DNA of 64,000 nt from Bacteroidales bacterium (lineage in GTDB: Bacteria > Bacteroidota > Bacteroidia > Bacteroidales > UBA932). The first letter of the stretch is position 1, and each line of letters begins with the position of its first letter. Location: contig JAFUWY010000039.1 of assembly GCA_017477245.1 (NCBI GenBank), forward strand, positions 61,753 to 125,752. Reading direction: 5' to 3'. This document shows positions 49,202 through 63,130 of this stretch, one piece after another. A program made the position numbers and the translations under genes. The notes beneath the pieces are model-generated. The model saw only the letters and a program-made list of their open reading frames with translations. It made no database searches and was not told the DNA's origin.

Positions 49202-49786
49202 ATGAAAAAGGAAGTTAAAGGTCAGATTATTGAAACCATCTCAGCACAGCTTCAGCAGTATCCGAATTTCTACATCACCGATATTGCTGGCCTGAATGCT
49301 GGACAGACAAGCAAACTCCGTCGTGAGTGCTTCAACGAAGGTATTGTCCTGAGCGTCGTCAAGAACACCCTCTTCGCCCACGTCCTCAAGGGAGTGGAGA
49401 ACGAGGAGATGAAGTCCCTCGAGGAGACGCTGGTGGGCAACACCGCCATCATGTACACCACCGTCCCGTCCGCGCCTGGCAAGCTCATCAAGAAGCTCCA
49501 GCGCGAAGGCTTCACCAAGCCGGTCGTCAAGGGCGCTTATGTACAGGACTGTGTCTTCATCGGTGAGGACAAACTCGACCAGCTCGCTGCCATCAAGACC
49601 AAGGAAGAGCTCATTGGCGACATCATCGCCCTCCTCCAGAGCCCGATCCAGCGCGTCATCGGCGGTCTCGAGAATGCATCCGAAGGCAAGGCCGACGACG
49701 AGAAGGTCGGTGCCGCGAAGAGCGCACCCGCCGAAGCTCCCGCAGAAGAGGCTGCCCCCGCAGCTGAGGCTCCTGCAGCAGAATAA
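49202..49786 (+). CDS. rplJ: 50S ribosomal protein L10
   Basis: 194 residues; the core (about 172) is extended by an Ala/Glu/Pro-rich tail (APAEEAAPAAEAPAAE). N-terminal rRNA-binding domain YPNFYITDIAGLNAGQTSKL, then VVKNTLFAHVLKG near residue 54. It anchors the L7/L12 dimers. The L10 mRNA leader known in other phyla is not recognisable in the 12-base gap after rplA. Confidence 0.97.
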   Translation: MKKEVKGQIIETISAQLQQYPNFYITDIAGLNAGQTSKLRRECFNEGIVLSVVKNTLFAHVLKGVENEEMKSLEETLVGNTAIMYTTVPSAPGKLIKKLQREGFTKPVVKGAYVQDCVFIGEDKLDQLAAIKTKEELIGDIIALLQSPIQRVIGGLENASEGKADDEKVGAAKSAPAEAPAEEAAPAAEAPAAE

Positions 49787-49819
49787 GAATAATATTAACA
49801 ATTAAAAAATAAAGTAATT

Positions 49820-50194
49820 ATGGCAGATGTTAAAGCCCTTGCAGAAGAGTTGGTAAACCTTTCTGTAAAAGACGTTCAGGAACTTGCTAAGGTCCTTAAG
49901 GAAGAGTATGGTATCGAGCCCGCAGCCGCTGCTGTGGTCGTCGCCGCCGACGCCGGTGCCGGCGCCGCCGCCGAGGCTGAGCAGACTGAGTTCGATGTCG
50001 TCCTGAAGTCCGCCGGTCAGGCCAAGCTCAACGTGATCAAGGTTGTCAAGACCGAGCTCGGTCTGGGTCTGAAGGAAGCGAAGGATCTCGTTGACGGCGC
50101 TCCCGCAACGGTCAAGGAGAAGATTTCCAAGGCAGAGGCCGAGGCTCTCAAGGCCGCCCTTGAGGAAGCCGGCGCCGAGGTTGAGGTTAAGTAA
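49820..50194 (+). CDS. rplL: 50S ribosomal protein L7/L12
   Basis: 124 residues. The dimerisation domain ([20 protein letters not shown]) is followed by an Ala/Gly hinge ([16 protein letters not shown]) and the factor-binding domain with [20 protein letters not shown] near residue 75 and [10 protein letters not shown]. It recruits elongation factors to the ribosome. A strong terminator follows before rpoB. Confidence 0.98.
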   Translation: MADVKALAEELVNLSVKDVQELAKVLKEEYGIEPAAAAVVVAADAGAGAAAEAEQTEFDVVLKSAGQAKLNVIKVVKTELGLGLKEAKDLVDGAPATVKEKISKAEAEALKAALEEAGAEVEVK

Positions 50195-50224
50195 CTCCAA
50201 CTCTCTCCCTGCTTCAGGGAAAAC

Positions 50225-50263
50225 AGGTTTAGAGCCAGGGATAATAGGCTCTAAACCTTTTTT
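50225..50263 (+). terminator. Intrinsic terminator or attenuator between rplL and rpoB
   Basis: AGGTTTAGAGCC (50225-50236) and GGCTCTAAACCT (50247-50258) pair perfectly (12 bp), followed by a run of T to 50263. A smaller TCCCT/AGGGA hairpin sits just upstream (50206-50220). Confidence 0.9.
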
Positions 50264-50310
50264 CCGTATTTAATTTTTCTTCTATTTCCCAACGTTTCCA
50301 ACGGCAGAAT

Positions 50311-53300
50311 ATGTCAAAAAAGGCAACCAACAAGCGCATAAACTTCGCAACATCCAAGATCCTGGAATATCCGGACCTGCTGGAAGTGCAACTCAAGTCC
50401 TTCCGGGACTTCTTCCAGCTCGAGACCACGCCGGAGAACCGTAAGGACGAAGGCCTTTACCAGGTATTCCAGGAGATCTTCCCGATTGAGGATACGAGGA
50501 ACAACTACAAGCTCGAGTTCATCGACTACTTCATCGATCCCCCTCAGTATTCCATCGAGGAGTGCCTGGAGCGCGGCCTGACCTACAACGTCCCGCTCAA
50601 GGCAAAGCTCCGCCTTTCCTGCACAGACCCGGAGCACGAGGATTTCGATACCCGCGTCCAGGACGTCTATCTGGGCAACATCCCCTACATGACGCCGGCC
50701 GGTACGTTCGTGATCAACGGATCCGAGCGCATCATCGTCTCCCAGCTGCACAGGTCTCCCGGCGTGTTCTTCGACCAGAACATGCACTCCAACGGGACGA
50801 AGCTCTATTCCGCACGAATCATCCCCTTCAAGGGATCCTGGATCGAGTTCGCTACGGACATCAACAATGTCATGTACGCCTACATCGACCGCAAGAAGAA
50901 ACTGCCTGTGACCACGCTGCTCCGTGCGATCGGTTACAATTCTGACAAGGATATCATCGACATCTTCGACCTGGCCGACGAAATCGAAGTCACGCCCGCG
51001 AACCTGGAGGCCGGCAAGGGCCGCAAGCTCGCCAACAACGTGCTCAAGACCAAGTTCGAGGACTTCATCGACGAGGACACCGGAGAGGTGACGCCCGTGG
51101 AGCGTATCGAGATCATCGTCAAGCGTGGCGAGATCCTCGACGACGCCACGATCGAAGCCATCCTCGAGGCGGAGGAGAAGAGCATCCTCCTGCAGAAGGA
51201 CGAGGCCAACTCCGCCGAGTACGCCATCATCTTCAACACCCTCCAGAAAGATCCTACCAATACGGAGATCGAAGCCGTCAACTACATCTACAAGCAGCTC
51301 CGCAACTCGGAACCGCCGGATGAGAGCACGGCCCGCGACGTCATCAACAAGCTCTTCTTCTCCGAGAAGCGCTATGACCTGGGCAATGTCGGCCGCTACC
51401 GCCTCAACAAGAAGCTCGGCCTCGACATCGACCCGGATATCCGCATCCTCGAGAAGACCGACATCATCGAGATCATCAAGTATCTCATCCAGCTGATCAA
51501 CTCCAAGGCCTCCGTGGACGATATCGACCACCTGTCCAACCGCCGTGTCCGCACGGTCGGCGAGCAGCTGGCCAACCAGTTCAGCGTCGGTCTGAGCCGC
51601 ATGGCGCGTACCATCCGCGAGCGCATGAACGTCCGCGACAGCGAGCAGTTCAACCCGATCGACCTGATCAACGCGAAGACGCTCTCTTCCGTGATCAACT
51701 CGTTCTTCGGCACCAGCCAGCTGTCCCAGTTCATGGACCAGACCAACCCGCTGGCCGAGATCACCCACAAGCGCCGTCTGTCCGCACTCGGCCCCGGCGG
51801 TCTGAGCCGCGAGCGTGCCGGTTTCGAGGTCCGCGACGTGCACTACACGCACTACGGCCGCCTCTGCCCGATCGAGTCTCCGGAAGGTCCGAACATCGGT
51901 CTGATCTCGTCCCTGTGCGTCTATGCCCGCATCGACGCCCTCGGATTCATCGAGACCCCGTACCGTGACGTCAAGGACGGCAAGGTCGACCTCTCCGCCG
52001 CCGGCTGCCACTACATGAGCGCCGAGGAAGAGGAGAACAAACTCGTATCCCTGGCCAACGTCCGCATGGACGACGAGGGCAACATCCTCGAGGACCGCAT
52101 CCAGTGCCGTCTCGAGGCCGATTTCCCGGTCGTCACCAAGGACCAGGTGGACTATATGGACGTGGCTCCGAACCAGATGGCTTCGGTCGCCGCCTCCCTC
52201 ATCCCGTTCCTCGAGCACGACGATGCGCACCGCGCCCTCATGGGTGCGAACATGATGCGCCAGGCCGTGCCGCTTCTCAAGCCCGAGTCCCCGATCGTGG
52301 GCACCGGCCTGGAGGAGCGCGTCTGCATCGACTCCCGCACCCAGTTCATCGCTGAGCGCAAGGGCGAAGTCACCTACGTCGACGCCAACGAGATCCGCAT
52401 CCGCTACGACCAGACCCCGGAGGAGAAGTTCGTCAGCTTCCTGCCCGAGGAGACGGTCTACAAGCTCCCGATCTACCGCAGGACCAACCAGAGCACGACC
52501 GTGACCCTCACCCCGATCGTCGCCAAGGGCGACAAGGTGGAGAAGGGCCAGGTCCTCACCCAGGGCTACGCCTCGCAGAACGGCGAGCTCGCCCTCGGCC
52601 GCAACCTGATGGTCGCCTTCATGCCGTGGAAGGGCTACAACTACGAGGATGCCATCGTGCTCTCCGAAGAGATGGTCAAGTGGGACGTCCTCACTTCCAT
52701 CCACGTGGACGAGTACCTCACCGAGGTCCGCGACACCAAGCGCGGCATGGAGGAGCTCACCTCCGACATCCCGAATGTCAGCGAGGACGCCACCAAGAAC
52801 CTCAGCGAGAACGGTATCGTCCGCATCGGTGCGCACATCGAGCCGGGCGACATCATGATCGGCAAGATCACCCCGAAGGGTGAGAGCGATCCGTCCCCGG
52901 AGGAGAAACTCCTCAAGGCCATCTTCGGCGACAAGGCCGGCGATGTCAAGGACGCCTCCCTCAAGGCCAACCCGTCCCTGAGCGGCACCGTCATCAAGAC
53001 CGCCCTCTACACCAAGCTCTCCAAGGAGACCGGCAAGAAGAGCCAGGCCAAGAATGACCAGAAGACCCGTCTGGAGATGCGCCAGGCCGAGTTCGACCGC
53101 AAGGCCGAGAAACTCTACGCCGACTTCCTCCAGAAACTCGTGGTGCTGACCAAGAACCGCAAGAGCGCCGGCATCTACGACCTTTACGGCGTCGAGATCA
53201 TCCCGAAGGACAAGAAGATCACCACCGAGATGCTCAAGGGCATCGACTACACCAACGTCACCTCCGGCAAGTGGACGACCGACAAGGACGCCAACGCCCA

Positions 53301-54132
53301 GATCCGCGACCTCATCAACAACTATTGCATCGCCCTCAAGACCGAGCAGGCCATTTGCAAGCGTGAGATGGACAAGATCAAGGTGGGCGACGAGCTCCCC
53401 AACGGCGTCATGCAGCTCGCCAAGGTCTACATCGCCAAGAAGCGCAAGATCACCGTCGGTGACAAGATGGCCGGCCGTCACGGCAACAAGGGTATCGTCG
53501 CGAAGATCGTCCGCCAGGAGGACATGCCGTTCCTCGAGGACGGTACGCCCGTCGATATCGTGCTCAACCCGCTCGGCGTGCCTTCCCGTATGAACCTCGG
53601 TCAGATCTACGAGACCGTGCTCGGATGGGCCGGCGCCCGCCTGGGCCTGAAGTTCAGCACCCCGATCTTCGACGGTGCCAGCATCGACGAGATCTGCGAC
53701 TACACGGACAAGGCCGGTGTGCCGCGCTTCGGCAAGACGCACCTGCGCGACGGCGGTACCGGAGACTACTTCGACCAGCCCGCGACCGTGGGTGTCATCT
53801 ACATGATCAAGCTCGGCCACATGGTCGACGACAAGATGCACGCCCGTTCCATCGGTCCCTACTCCCTCATCACCCAGCAGCCGCTCGGCGGCAAGGCCCA
53901 GTTCGGCGGCCAGCGTTTCGGTGAGATGGAAGTCTGGGCGCTCGAGGCCTTCGGCGCAGCCAACGCCCTGCAGGAGATCCTGACCGTCAAGTCCGACGAC
54001 GTCGTCGGACGGTCCAAGACCTACGAAGCGATCGTCAAGGGCGACCCGATGCCGCCTGCAGGCATCCCTGAGTCCCTCAACGTGCTTCTCCACGAACTCC
54101 GTGGACTTGGCCTCAAGGTAACTTTGGATTAA
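50311..54132 (+). CDS. rpoB: DNA-directed RNA polymerase subunit beta
   Basis: 1273 residues, normal for Bacteroidota. The rifampicin region near residue 464 reads [13 protein letters not shown] then [19 protein letters not shown], with the usual Ser, Asp, His and Ser residues that give sensitivity when unmutated. Further landmarks: [19 protein letters not shown] near 513, [19 protein letters not shown] near 765 and [14 protein letters not shown] near 1050. It ends [16 protein letters not shown]. It follows the terminator at 50225 by 47 bases. Confidence 0.99.
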   Translation: MSKKATNKRINFATSKILEYPDLLEVQLKSFRDFFQLETTPENRKDEGLYQVFQEIFPIEDTRNNYKLEFIDYFIDPPQYSIEECLERGLTYNVPLKAKLRLSCTDPEHEDFDTRVQDVYLGNIPYMTPAGTFVINGSERIIVSQLHRSPGVFFDQNMHSNGTKLYSARIIPFKGSWIEFATDINNVMYAYIDRKKKLPVTTLLRAIGYNSDKDIIDIFDLADEIEVTPANLEAGKGRKLANNVLKTKFEDFIDEDTGEVTPVERIEIIVKRGEILDDATIEAILEAEEKSILLQKDEANSAEYAIIFNTLQKDPTNTEIEAVNYIYKQLRNSEPPDESTARDVINKLFFSEKRYDLGNVGRYRLNKKLGLDIDPDIRILEKTDIIEIIKYLIQLINSKASVDDIDHLSNRRVRTVGEQLANQFSVGLSRMARTIRERMNVRDSEQFNPIDLINAKTLSSVINSFFGTSQLSQFMDQTNPLAEITHKRRLSALGPGGLSRERAGFEVRDVHYTHYGRLCPIESPEGPNIGLISSLCVYARIDALGFIETPYRDVKDGKVDLSAAGCHYMSAEEEENKLVSLANVRMDDEGNILEDRIQCRLEADFPVVTKDQVDYMDVAPNQMASVAASLIPFLEHDDAHRALMGANMMRQAVPLLKPESPIVGTGLEERVCIDSRTQFIAERKGEVTYVDANEIRIRYDQTPEEKFVSFLPEETVYKLPIYRRTNQSTTVTLTPIVAKGDKVEKGQVLTQGYASQNGELALGRNLMVAFMPWKGYNYEDAIVLSEEMVKWDVLTSIHVDEYLTEVRDTKRGMEELTSDIPNVSEDATKNLSENGIVRIGAHIEPGDIMIGKITPKGESDPSPEEKLLKAIFGDKAGDVKDASLKANPSLSGTVIKTALYTKLSKETGKKSQAKNDQKTRLEMRQAEFDRKAEKLYADFLQKLVVLTKNRKSAGIYDLYGVEIIPKDKKITTEMLKGIDYTNVTSGKWTTDKDANAQIRDLINNYCIALKTEQAICKREMDKIKVGDELPNGVMQLAKVYIAKKRKITVGDKMAGRHGNKGIVAKIVRQEDMPFLEDGTPVDIVLNPLGVPSRMNLGQIYETVLGWAGARLGLKFSTPIFDGASIDEICDYTDKAGVPRFGKTHLRDGGTGDYFDQPATVGVIYMIKLGHMVDDKMHARSIGPYSLITQQPLGGKAQFGGQRFGEMEVWALEAFGAANALQEILTVKSDDVVGRSKTYEAIVKGDPMPPAGIPESLNVLLHELRGLGLKVTLD

Positions 54133-54153
54133 TTGGTTAGAACGAAACGTAAT

Positions 54154-58404
<4,251 letters not shown>

Positions 58405-58426
58405 TCCTTACCCTCTCATAGAAGAA

Positions 58427-58453
58427 AGCCGACCCCGCGGGGCCGGCTTTTTT
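58427..58453 (+). terminator. Terminator after rpoC
   Basis: AGCCG-A-CCCC and GGGG-C-CGGCT pair around a tight loop, followed by six T; it also faces the cysK stop and may serve both strands. Confidence 0.8.
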
Positions 58454-58465
58454 CGTCTTGTCCTC

Positions 58466-59383
<918 letters not shown>

Positions 59384-59389
59384 GATGCC

Positions 59390-59397
59390 CAAAGGTA
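59390..59397 (-). promoter_or_regulatory. Promoter -7 box TACCTTTG for cysK
   Basis: Exact TAnnTTTG on the minus strand ending 7 bases before the cysK ATG; implies a nearly leaderless mRNA. Confidence 0.5.
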
Positions 59398-59437
59398 GGA
59401 ATAATCTTCGAAATCCGGATATCCGCCCGCAGGCGCG

Positions 59438-60721
59438 TCAGGCGTCCAGCGCTTGTTGCAGGTCCGCGAGGATGTCGTCGATGTGCTCCACGCCGACGGA
59501 CAGGCGGATGGTCGTGGGGGTGATGTGCTGCTGCGCCAGCTCCTCCGGGCTCATCTGCGAGTGGGTGGTGGTGGCGGGATGGATCACCAGGCTCTTGACA
59601 TCCGCCACGTTGGCCAGCAGGGAGAAGATCTTGAGTGAATCGATGAACCGCCAGGCATCGTCCTGCGTGCCCTTGATCTCGAAGGTGAAGATGGAGCCGG
59701 CTCCCTGCGGGAAATAGCGCCGGTACAGCGCGTGGTCGGGATGGTCCGGCAGGGCCGGGTGGTTGACTTTCGCCACCTTGGGATGCCGCGAGAGGAATTC
59801 CACGACCCGGAGGGCGTTCTGCGTGTGGCGCTCGATACGCAGCGGCAGGGATTCCACGCCCTGCAGCAGGATCCAGGCGTTGAAGGGGCTGATGGCAGCG
59901 CCCGTGTCGCGCAGGATGACTGCGCGGATGCGCGTCACGAAGGCCGCCGGACCGGCCACGTCGGCGAAGACGGCGCCGTGGTAGCTGGGGTCGGGCTTCG
60001 CGAGGGTGGGATACTTGTCGGCGTTTGCCTTCCAGTCGAACTTTCCACCGTCCACGATCACGCCGCCGAGCGAGCTGCCGTGCCCGCCGATGAACTTGGT
60101 GGCGGAGTGGACCACGATGTCGGCGCCGTGTTCCAGCGGACGGATGAGGATGGGTGCGAAGGTATTGTCGACAATGAAGACGATATGGTGCCGGTGGGCC
60201 ACGGCGGCGATGCCTTCGAAGTCGGCGACGTCGGAGTTGGGGTTGCCGAAGGTCTCGGCGTAGATGACCTTGGTATTGGGCCGGATGGCGGCTTCTAGGG
60301 CTTTCAGGTCATTGATTTTCAGGATGGTGTTGCTGATTCCCTGCGTGGAGAGCGTATGGGTGATCAGGTTGTAGGATCCGCCGTAGAGGTTGTCCGCCGC
60401 GATGATGTGGTCGCCGGCCTGCAGGACGTTCTGCAGGGCGTAGGTGATGGCCGCGGCACCGGAGGCGACGGCGAGGCCCGCCACGCCGCCTTCCAGGGCG
60501 GCTACGCGTTCCTCGAACACGGCCTGGGTGGAGTTGGTCAGGCGGCCGTAGATGTTGCCCGGGTCGCGCAGGCCGAATCGGTCTGCGGCGTGCTGCGAAT
60601 TGCGGAATACATACGAGGTCGTCTGGTAGATGGGGACGGCGCGGGCGTCGGATGCGGGATCGGGGGTCTCCTGGCCGACGTGCAGGGCCAGGGTTTCTAC
60701 GTGTAATTTCTGTGTGCTCAT
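59438..60721 (-). CDS. metY: O-acetylhomoserine sulfhydrylase (MetY family)
   Basis: 427 residues, the usual MetY length and longer than cystathionine synthases (about 380). It makes homocysteine from O-acetylhomoserine and sulfide. PLP site: VASGAAAITYALQN near residue 88, VIYAETFGNPNSDVADFEGI near 155, VDNTFAPILIRPLEHGADIV near 185, and the Schiff-base Lys in VHSATKFIGGHGSS near 210. The start is 33 bases downstream of a 103-bp palindrome. Confidence 0.93.
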   Translation of the reverse strand: MSTQKLHVETLALHVGQETPDPASDARAVPIYQTTSYVFRNSQHAADRFGLRDPGNIYGRLTNSTQAVFEERVAALEGGVAGLAVASGAAAITYALQNVLQAGDHIIAADNLYGGSYNLITHTLSTQGISNTILKINDLKALEAAIRPNTKVIYAETFGNPNSDVADFEGIAAVAHRHHIVFIVDNTFAPILIRPLEHGADIVVHSATKFIGGHGSSLGGVIVDGGKFDWKANADKYPTLAKPDPSYHGAVFADVAGPAAFVTRIRAVILRDTGAAISPFNAWILLQGVESLPLRIERHTQNALRVVEFLSRHPKVAKVNHPALPDHPDHALYRRYFPQGAGSIFTFEIKGTQDDAWRFIDSLKIFSLLANVADVKSLVIHPATTTHSQMSPEELAQQHITPTTIRLSVGVEHIDDILADLQQALDA

Positions 60722-60753
60722 AACCTTTATCTTTATTTATTTATTTGTTCTCC

Positions 60754-60856
60754 GTTTCCGGCAGGCGTGCCCCTTCAGGGAGCATTTGCCCGGGTAGGGT
60801 CGGACGCAGCGCAGCGTCAGTACGATTGCTCCCTGAAGGGGCCGCCTGCCGGAAAC
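60754..60856. repeat. 103-bp intergenic palindrome upstream of metY
   Basis: Left arm 60754-60784 (begins GTTTCCGGCAGGCG, ends CAGGGAGCA) pairs with 60827-60856 over 30 bases with one extra T in the left arm. The 42-base centre has its own small GACGC/GCGTC stem. The core is not visibly related to the elements in the methyltransferase gene. Confidence 0.85.
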
Positions 60857-60899
60857 AAAGTTCAGAAGAATAGAATATATTTCCAAAGGATTTTGAAAA

Positions 60900-60949
60900 T
60901 ATGGATAATATCACTATTATTGCGCAGTAGTTTAAGAGAAATATCCATA
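60900..60949. promoter_or_regulatory. Inverted repeat upstream of the Lrp-type regulator, possible operator
   Basis: TATGGATA (60900-60907) and TATCCATA (60942-60949) form an 8-bp inverted repeat in an AT-rich stretch 48-97 bases before the start. Autoregulation is common in Lrp/AsnC proteins; this is only a candidate site. Confidence 0.3.
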
Positions 60950-60996
60950 AACAGCCTAAAAGAGCCGTTTGAGCAGAAAATAATTCTTCAAGCGTC

Positions 60997-61461
60997 ATGA
61001 GCGGATTGGACTCCATCGACATCGCCATCCTGCGCACCCTGCAGCAGGATGCCTCCCTGACCAACAAGGAAGTAGCCGCGCGCGTGCACCTGTCGCCCAC
61101 GCCCGTGTTCGAGCGCATCCGGCGCCTGCGCGAGCAGGGCTACATCAAGGGCTACGTAGCCGTGCTGGACGCGGAGAAGCTCAACTGCTCCTTCATCGCC
61201 TTCTGCTACATCAAGATGAAGCAGCACACCTACGAGAACGCCCGGCGCCTGATGGACGCCGTGCAGACGATGGACGAGGTCGGGGAATGTTACAATATCT
61301 CAGGCGATTACGACTTCCTGCTGAAGGTCTATGTCTCCAGCATGAAGGAGTACCAGCAGTTCGTGCTGCGGATCCTGGGCGAGCTCGACTGCATCGGCGG
61401 GCTCAGCAGTTCCTTCGTCATGGGCGAGGTCAAGAACACCCACTCCGTCCCGGTGCGCTAG
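60997..61461 (+). CDS. Lrp/AsnC family transcriptional regulator
   Basis: 154 residues. N-terminal helix-turn-helix (LDSIDIAILRTLQQDASLTN, then VHLSPTPVFERIRRLREQGY near residue 31), then the RAM ligand-binding domain (ECYNISGDYDFLLKVYVSSM near 95). Lrp-type proteins form octamers that sense amino acids, often leucine or methionine. Placement between metY and cysE suggests control of this sulfur cluster, an inference from position only. The stop TAG shares CTAG with the cysE stop. Confidence 0.93.
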   Translation: MSGLDSIDIAILRTLQQDASLTNKEVAARVHLSPTPVFERIRRLREQGYIKGYVAVLDAEKLNCSFIAFCYIKMKQHTYENARRLMDAVQTMDEVGECYNISGDYDFLLKVYVSSMKEYQQFVLRILGELDCIGGLSSSFVMGEVKNTHSVPVR

Positions 61462-62180
61462 ATCCCGGCACCGTCGGTGAACAGCGGCTGCTCGACCGCA
61501 CGGGTCTGCAGGATCCGGGAACGGGGCGGGACGCTGTGGGTCAGCCAGACGTTGCCTCCCACGACGGTATCGTGGCCGATCGTGACCCGGCCGAGGATGG
61601 TCGTATTCGCATAGACCGTCACGTTGTCCTCCAGGATGGGATGGCGCGGCTCGTCGAGCGGCCTGCCGTCGGGATCGTATTTGAAATTCTTGGCACCGAG
61701 CGTGACACCCTGGTACAGCATCACATGGTTCCCGATCACGGAAGTGGCCCCGATCACCACGCCCGTACCGTGGTCGATGGCGAAATACTCCCCGATCTGC
61801 GCGGCCGGATGGATGTCGATGCCGGTGGCGGAATGGGCCATCTCCGTGAGCAGGCGCGGCGCCACGGGGATCCCGAGCCCCAGCAACGCGTGGGCGGTCC
61901 GGTAATGGAGCATGACCTTGATGCAGGGATAGCAGAGCACGACCTCCGTGCGGTCCGTGACCGCCGGGTCGTTGTCTGCGATGGCCTCCACATCCGTGTG
62001 CAGGAGGCGGGCGATCTCCGGGATGCCCTCCACGAAAGCGTCGGCACGCTCGTCGCCGGCGATCTGGCGGAGTATGCTCCGGATGGACATCAGGTCGAGG
62101 GCGCGGTCCTCCTGCCCGAGGTATTCGGGGAAAACGGACCGGCGCATCAGCACCATCAAGCGGTTGAGCAATTCTTCCAT
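61458..62180 (-). CDS. cysE: Serine O-acetyltransferase
   Basis: 240 residues from the ATG at 62180. An N-terminal helical domain is followed by a left-handed beta-helix of hexapeptide repeats (IDIHPAAQIGEYFAIDHGTG, VVIGATSVIGNHVMLYQGVT, TVYANTTILGRVTIGHDTVV). Catalytic His is in AIDHGTGVV near residue 142. It makes O-acetylserine for CysK from serine and acetyl-CoA. Its stop overlaps that of the regulator. Confidence 0.94.
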   Translation of the reverse strand: MEELLNRLMVLMRRSVFPEYLGQEDRALDLMSIRSILRQIAGDERADAFVEGIPEIARLLHTDVEAIADNDPAVTDRTEVVLCYPCIKVMLHYRTAHALLGLGIPVAPRLLTEMAHSATGIDIHPAAQIGEYFAIDHGTGVVIGATSVIGNHVMLYQGVTLGAKNFKYDPDGRPLDEPRHPILEDNVTVYANTTILGRVTIGHDTVVGGNVWLTHSVPPRSRILQTRAVEQPLFTDGAGI

Positions 62181-62184
62181 ACGC

Positions 62185-62192
62185 CAAAGGTA
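62185..62192 (-). promoter_or_regulatory. Promoter -7 box TACCTTTG for cysE
   Basis: Exact TAnnTTTG on the minus strand, ending 5 bases before the cysE ATG; same sequence as the cysK box. Confidence 0.5.
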
Positions 62193-62204
62193 AGAAAAAA
62201 TCAT

Positions 62205-62212
62205 TATCTTTA
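62205..62212 (+). promoter_or_regulatory. Near-consensus promoter box TATCTTTA for metF
   Basis: Seven of eight positions fit, counting both free positions; only the last base departs from TAnnTTTG. 22 bases before the metF ATG. Confidence 0.35.
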
Positions 62213-62233
62213 CCGGAAAGTAGTGTAGTTCCC

Positions 62234-63130
62234 ATGAAGCCGTTCCCTTCGCTTGAAATCATCCCGCCCCTCAAGGGCATCACCAAGACCGAGCTCCTGG
62301 ACAGCATCCGCCCGCTGATGGAGTTCGGCCCGCGGTACATCAACGTGACCTGCCACCGCGACGAATACGAGTTCCGGCCCGAGCCGGACGGGGGCTATAC
62401 GCGCCACCTGCTGCGCAAGCGCATCAGCCAGACCGCCGTCTGCGCCGCCGTCCAGGCGGCCTTCCCGGAGGTGGAAGTGGTCCCGCACCTGATCTGCGGC
62501 GGAGCCACCGCCGAGCACATCGAGTCGCAGCTGCAGGATTTCAAGTTCATGGGGATCCGCAATATCCTGGTGCTCCGGGGCGACTGCATCCCGGGCGAGA
62601 AGCGCTTCGCGCCCGAGCCCGGGGGCTACGCGCACGCCGACGAGCTGGTCACCGCCATCCGCCGCTTCGAGCGGGCGCAGGGCGGAGAGCGGCTCTTCAC
62701 GCTCGGCGTCGGCGGCTATCCCGAAAAGCACTTCGAATCCCCCAACCCCGAGACCGACCTGCACTATCTCAAGCAGAAGGTCGACGCCGGCGCCGACCAG
62801 ATCATCACCCAGATGTTCTTCGACAACGCCGTCTTCTACGATTTCGTGGACCGCTGCCGCGCCGCCGGCATCACCGTGCCGATCGTCCCGGGCCTGAAGC
62901 CCCTCTCCAGCGCCCGGCAGGTGGACCTGCTGCCCGAGAGCTTCTCCATCGACATCCCCGTGGACCTCACGCGGGAAGTCGCCGCCCATCCCGACCAGGC
63001 CTACCGCATCGGAGAGCTGTGGTGCATGGAGCAGTGCCGCGACCTGATCGCCCACGGCTTCGGCGAGATCCATTTCTATACGATGGGCCGCAGCGAGAAC
63101 ATCATCCACATCCTCCGCACCTGCTTCTGA
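62234..63130 (+). CDS. metF: 5,10-methylenetetrahydrofolate reductase
   Basis: 298 residues. An FAD-dependent TIM barrel that makes 5-methyltetrahydrofolate. Seen: the N-terminal Glu in SLEIIPPLKG, YINVTCHRDEYEF near residue 35, PHLICGGATAEHIESQL near 83, NILVLRGDC near 111, and DAGADQIITQMFFDN near 184. Its stop overlaps the metH start by one base (TGATG), so product and user enzymes are coupled. Confidence 0.95.
   Translation: MKPFPSLEIIPPLKGITKTELLDSIRPLMEFGPRYINVTCHRDEYEFRPEPDGGYTRHLLRKRISQTAVCAAVQAAFPEVEVVPHLICGGATAEHIESQLQDFKFMGIRNILVLRGDCIPGEKRFAPEPGGYAHADELVTAIRRFERAQGGERLFTLGVGGYPEKHFESPNPETDLHYLKQKVDAGADQIITQMFFDNAVFYDFVDRCRAAGITVPIVPGLKPLSSARQVDLLPESFSIDIPVDLTREVAAHPDQAYRIGELWCMEQCRDLIAHGFGEIHFYTMGRSENIIHILRTCF

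Noticed and set aside
60722-60996. SAM riboswitch upstream of metY
   Set aside because: The structure is one long palindrome and not a multi-helix junction; I found none of the SAM-I conserved core bases by eye. A covariance search would be needed to exclude other classes.
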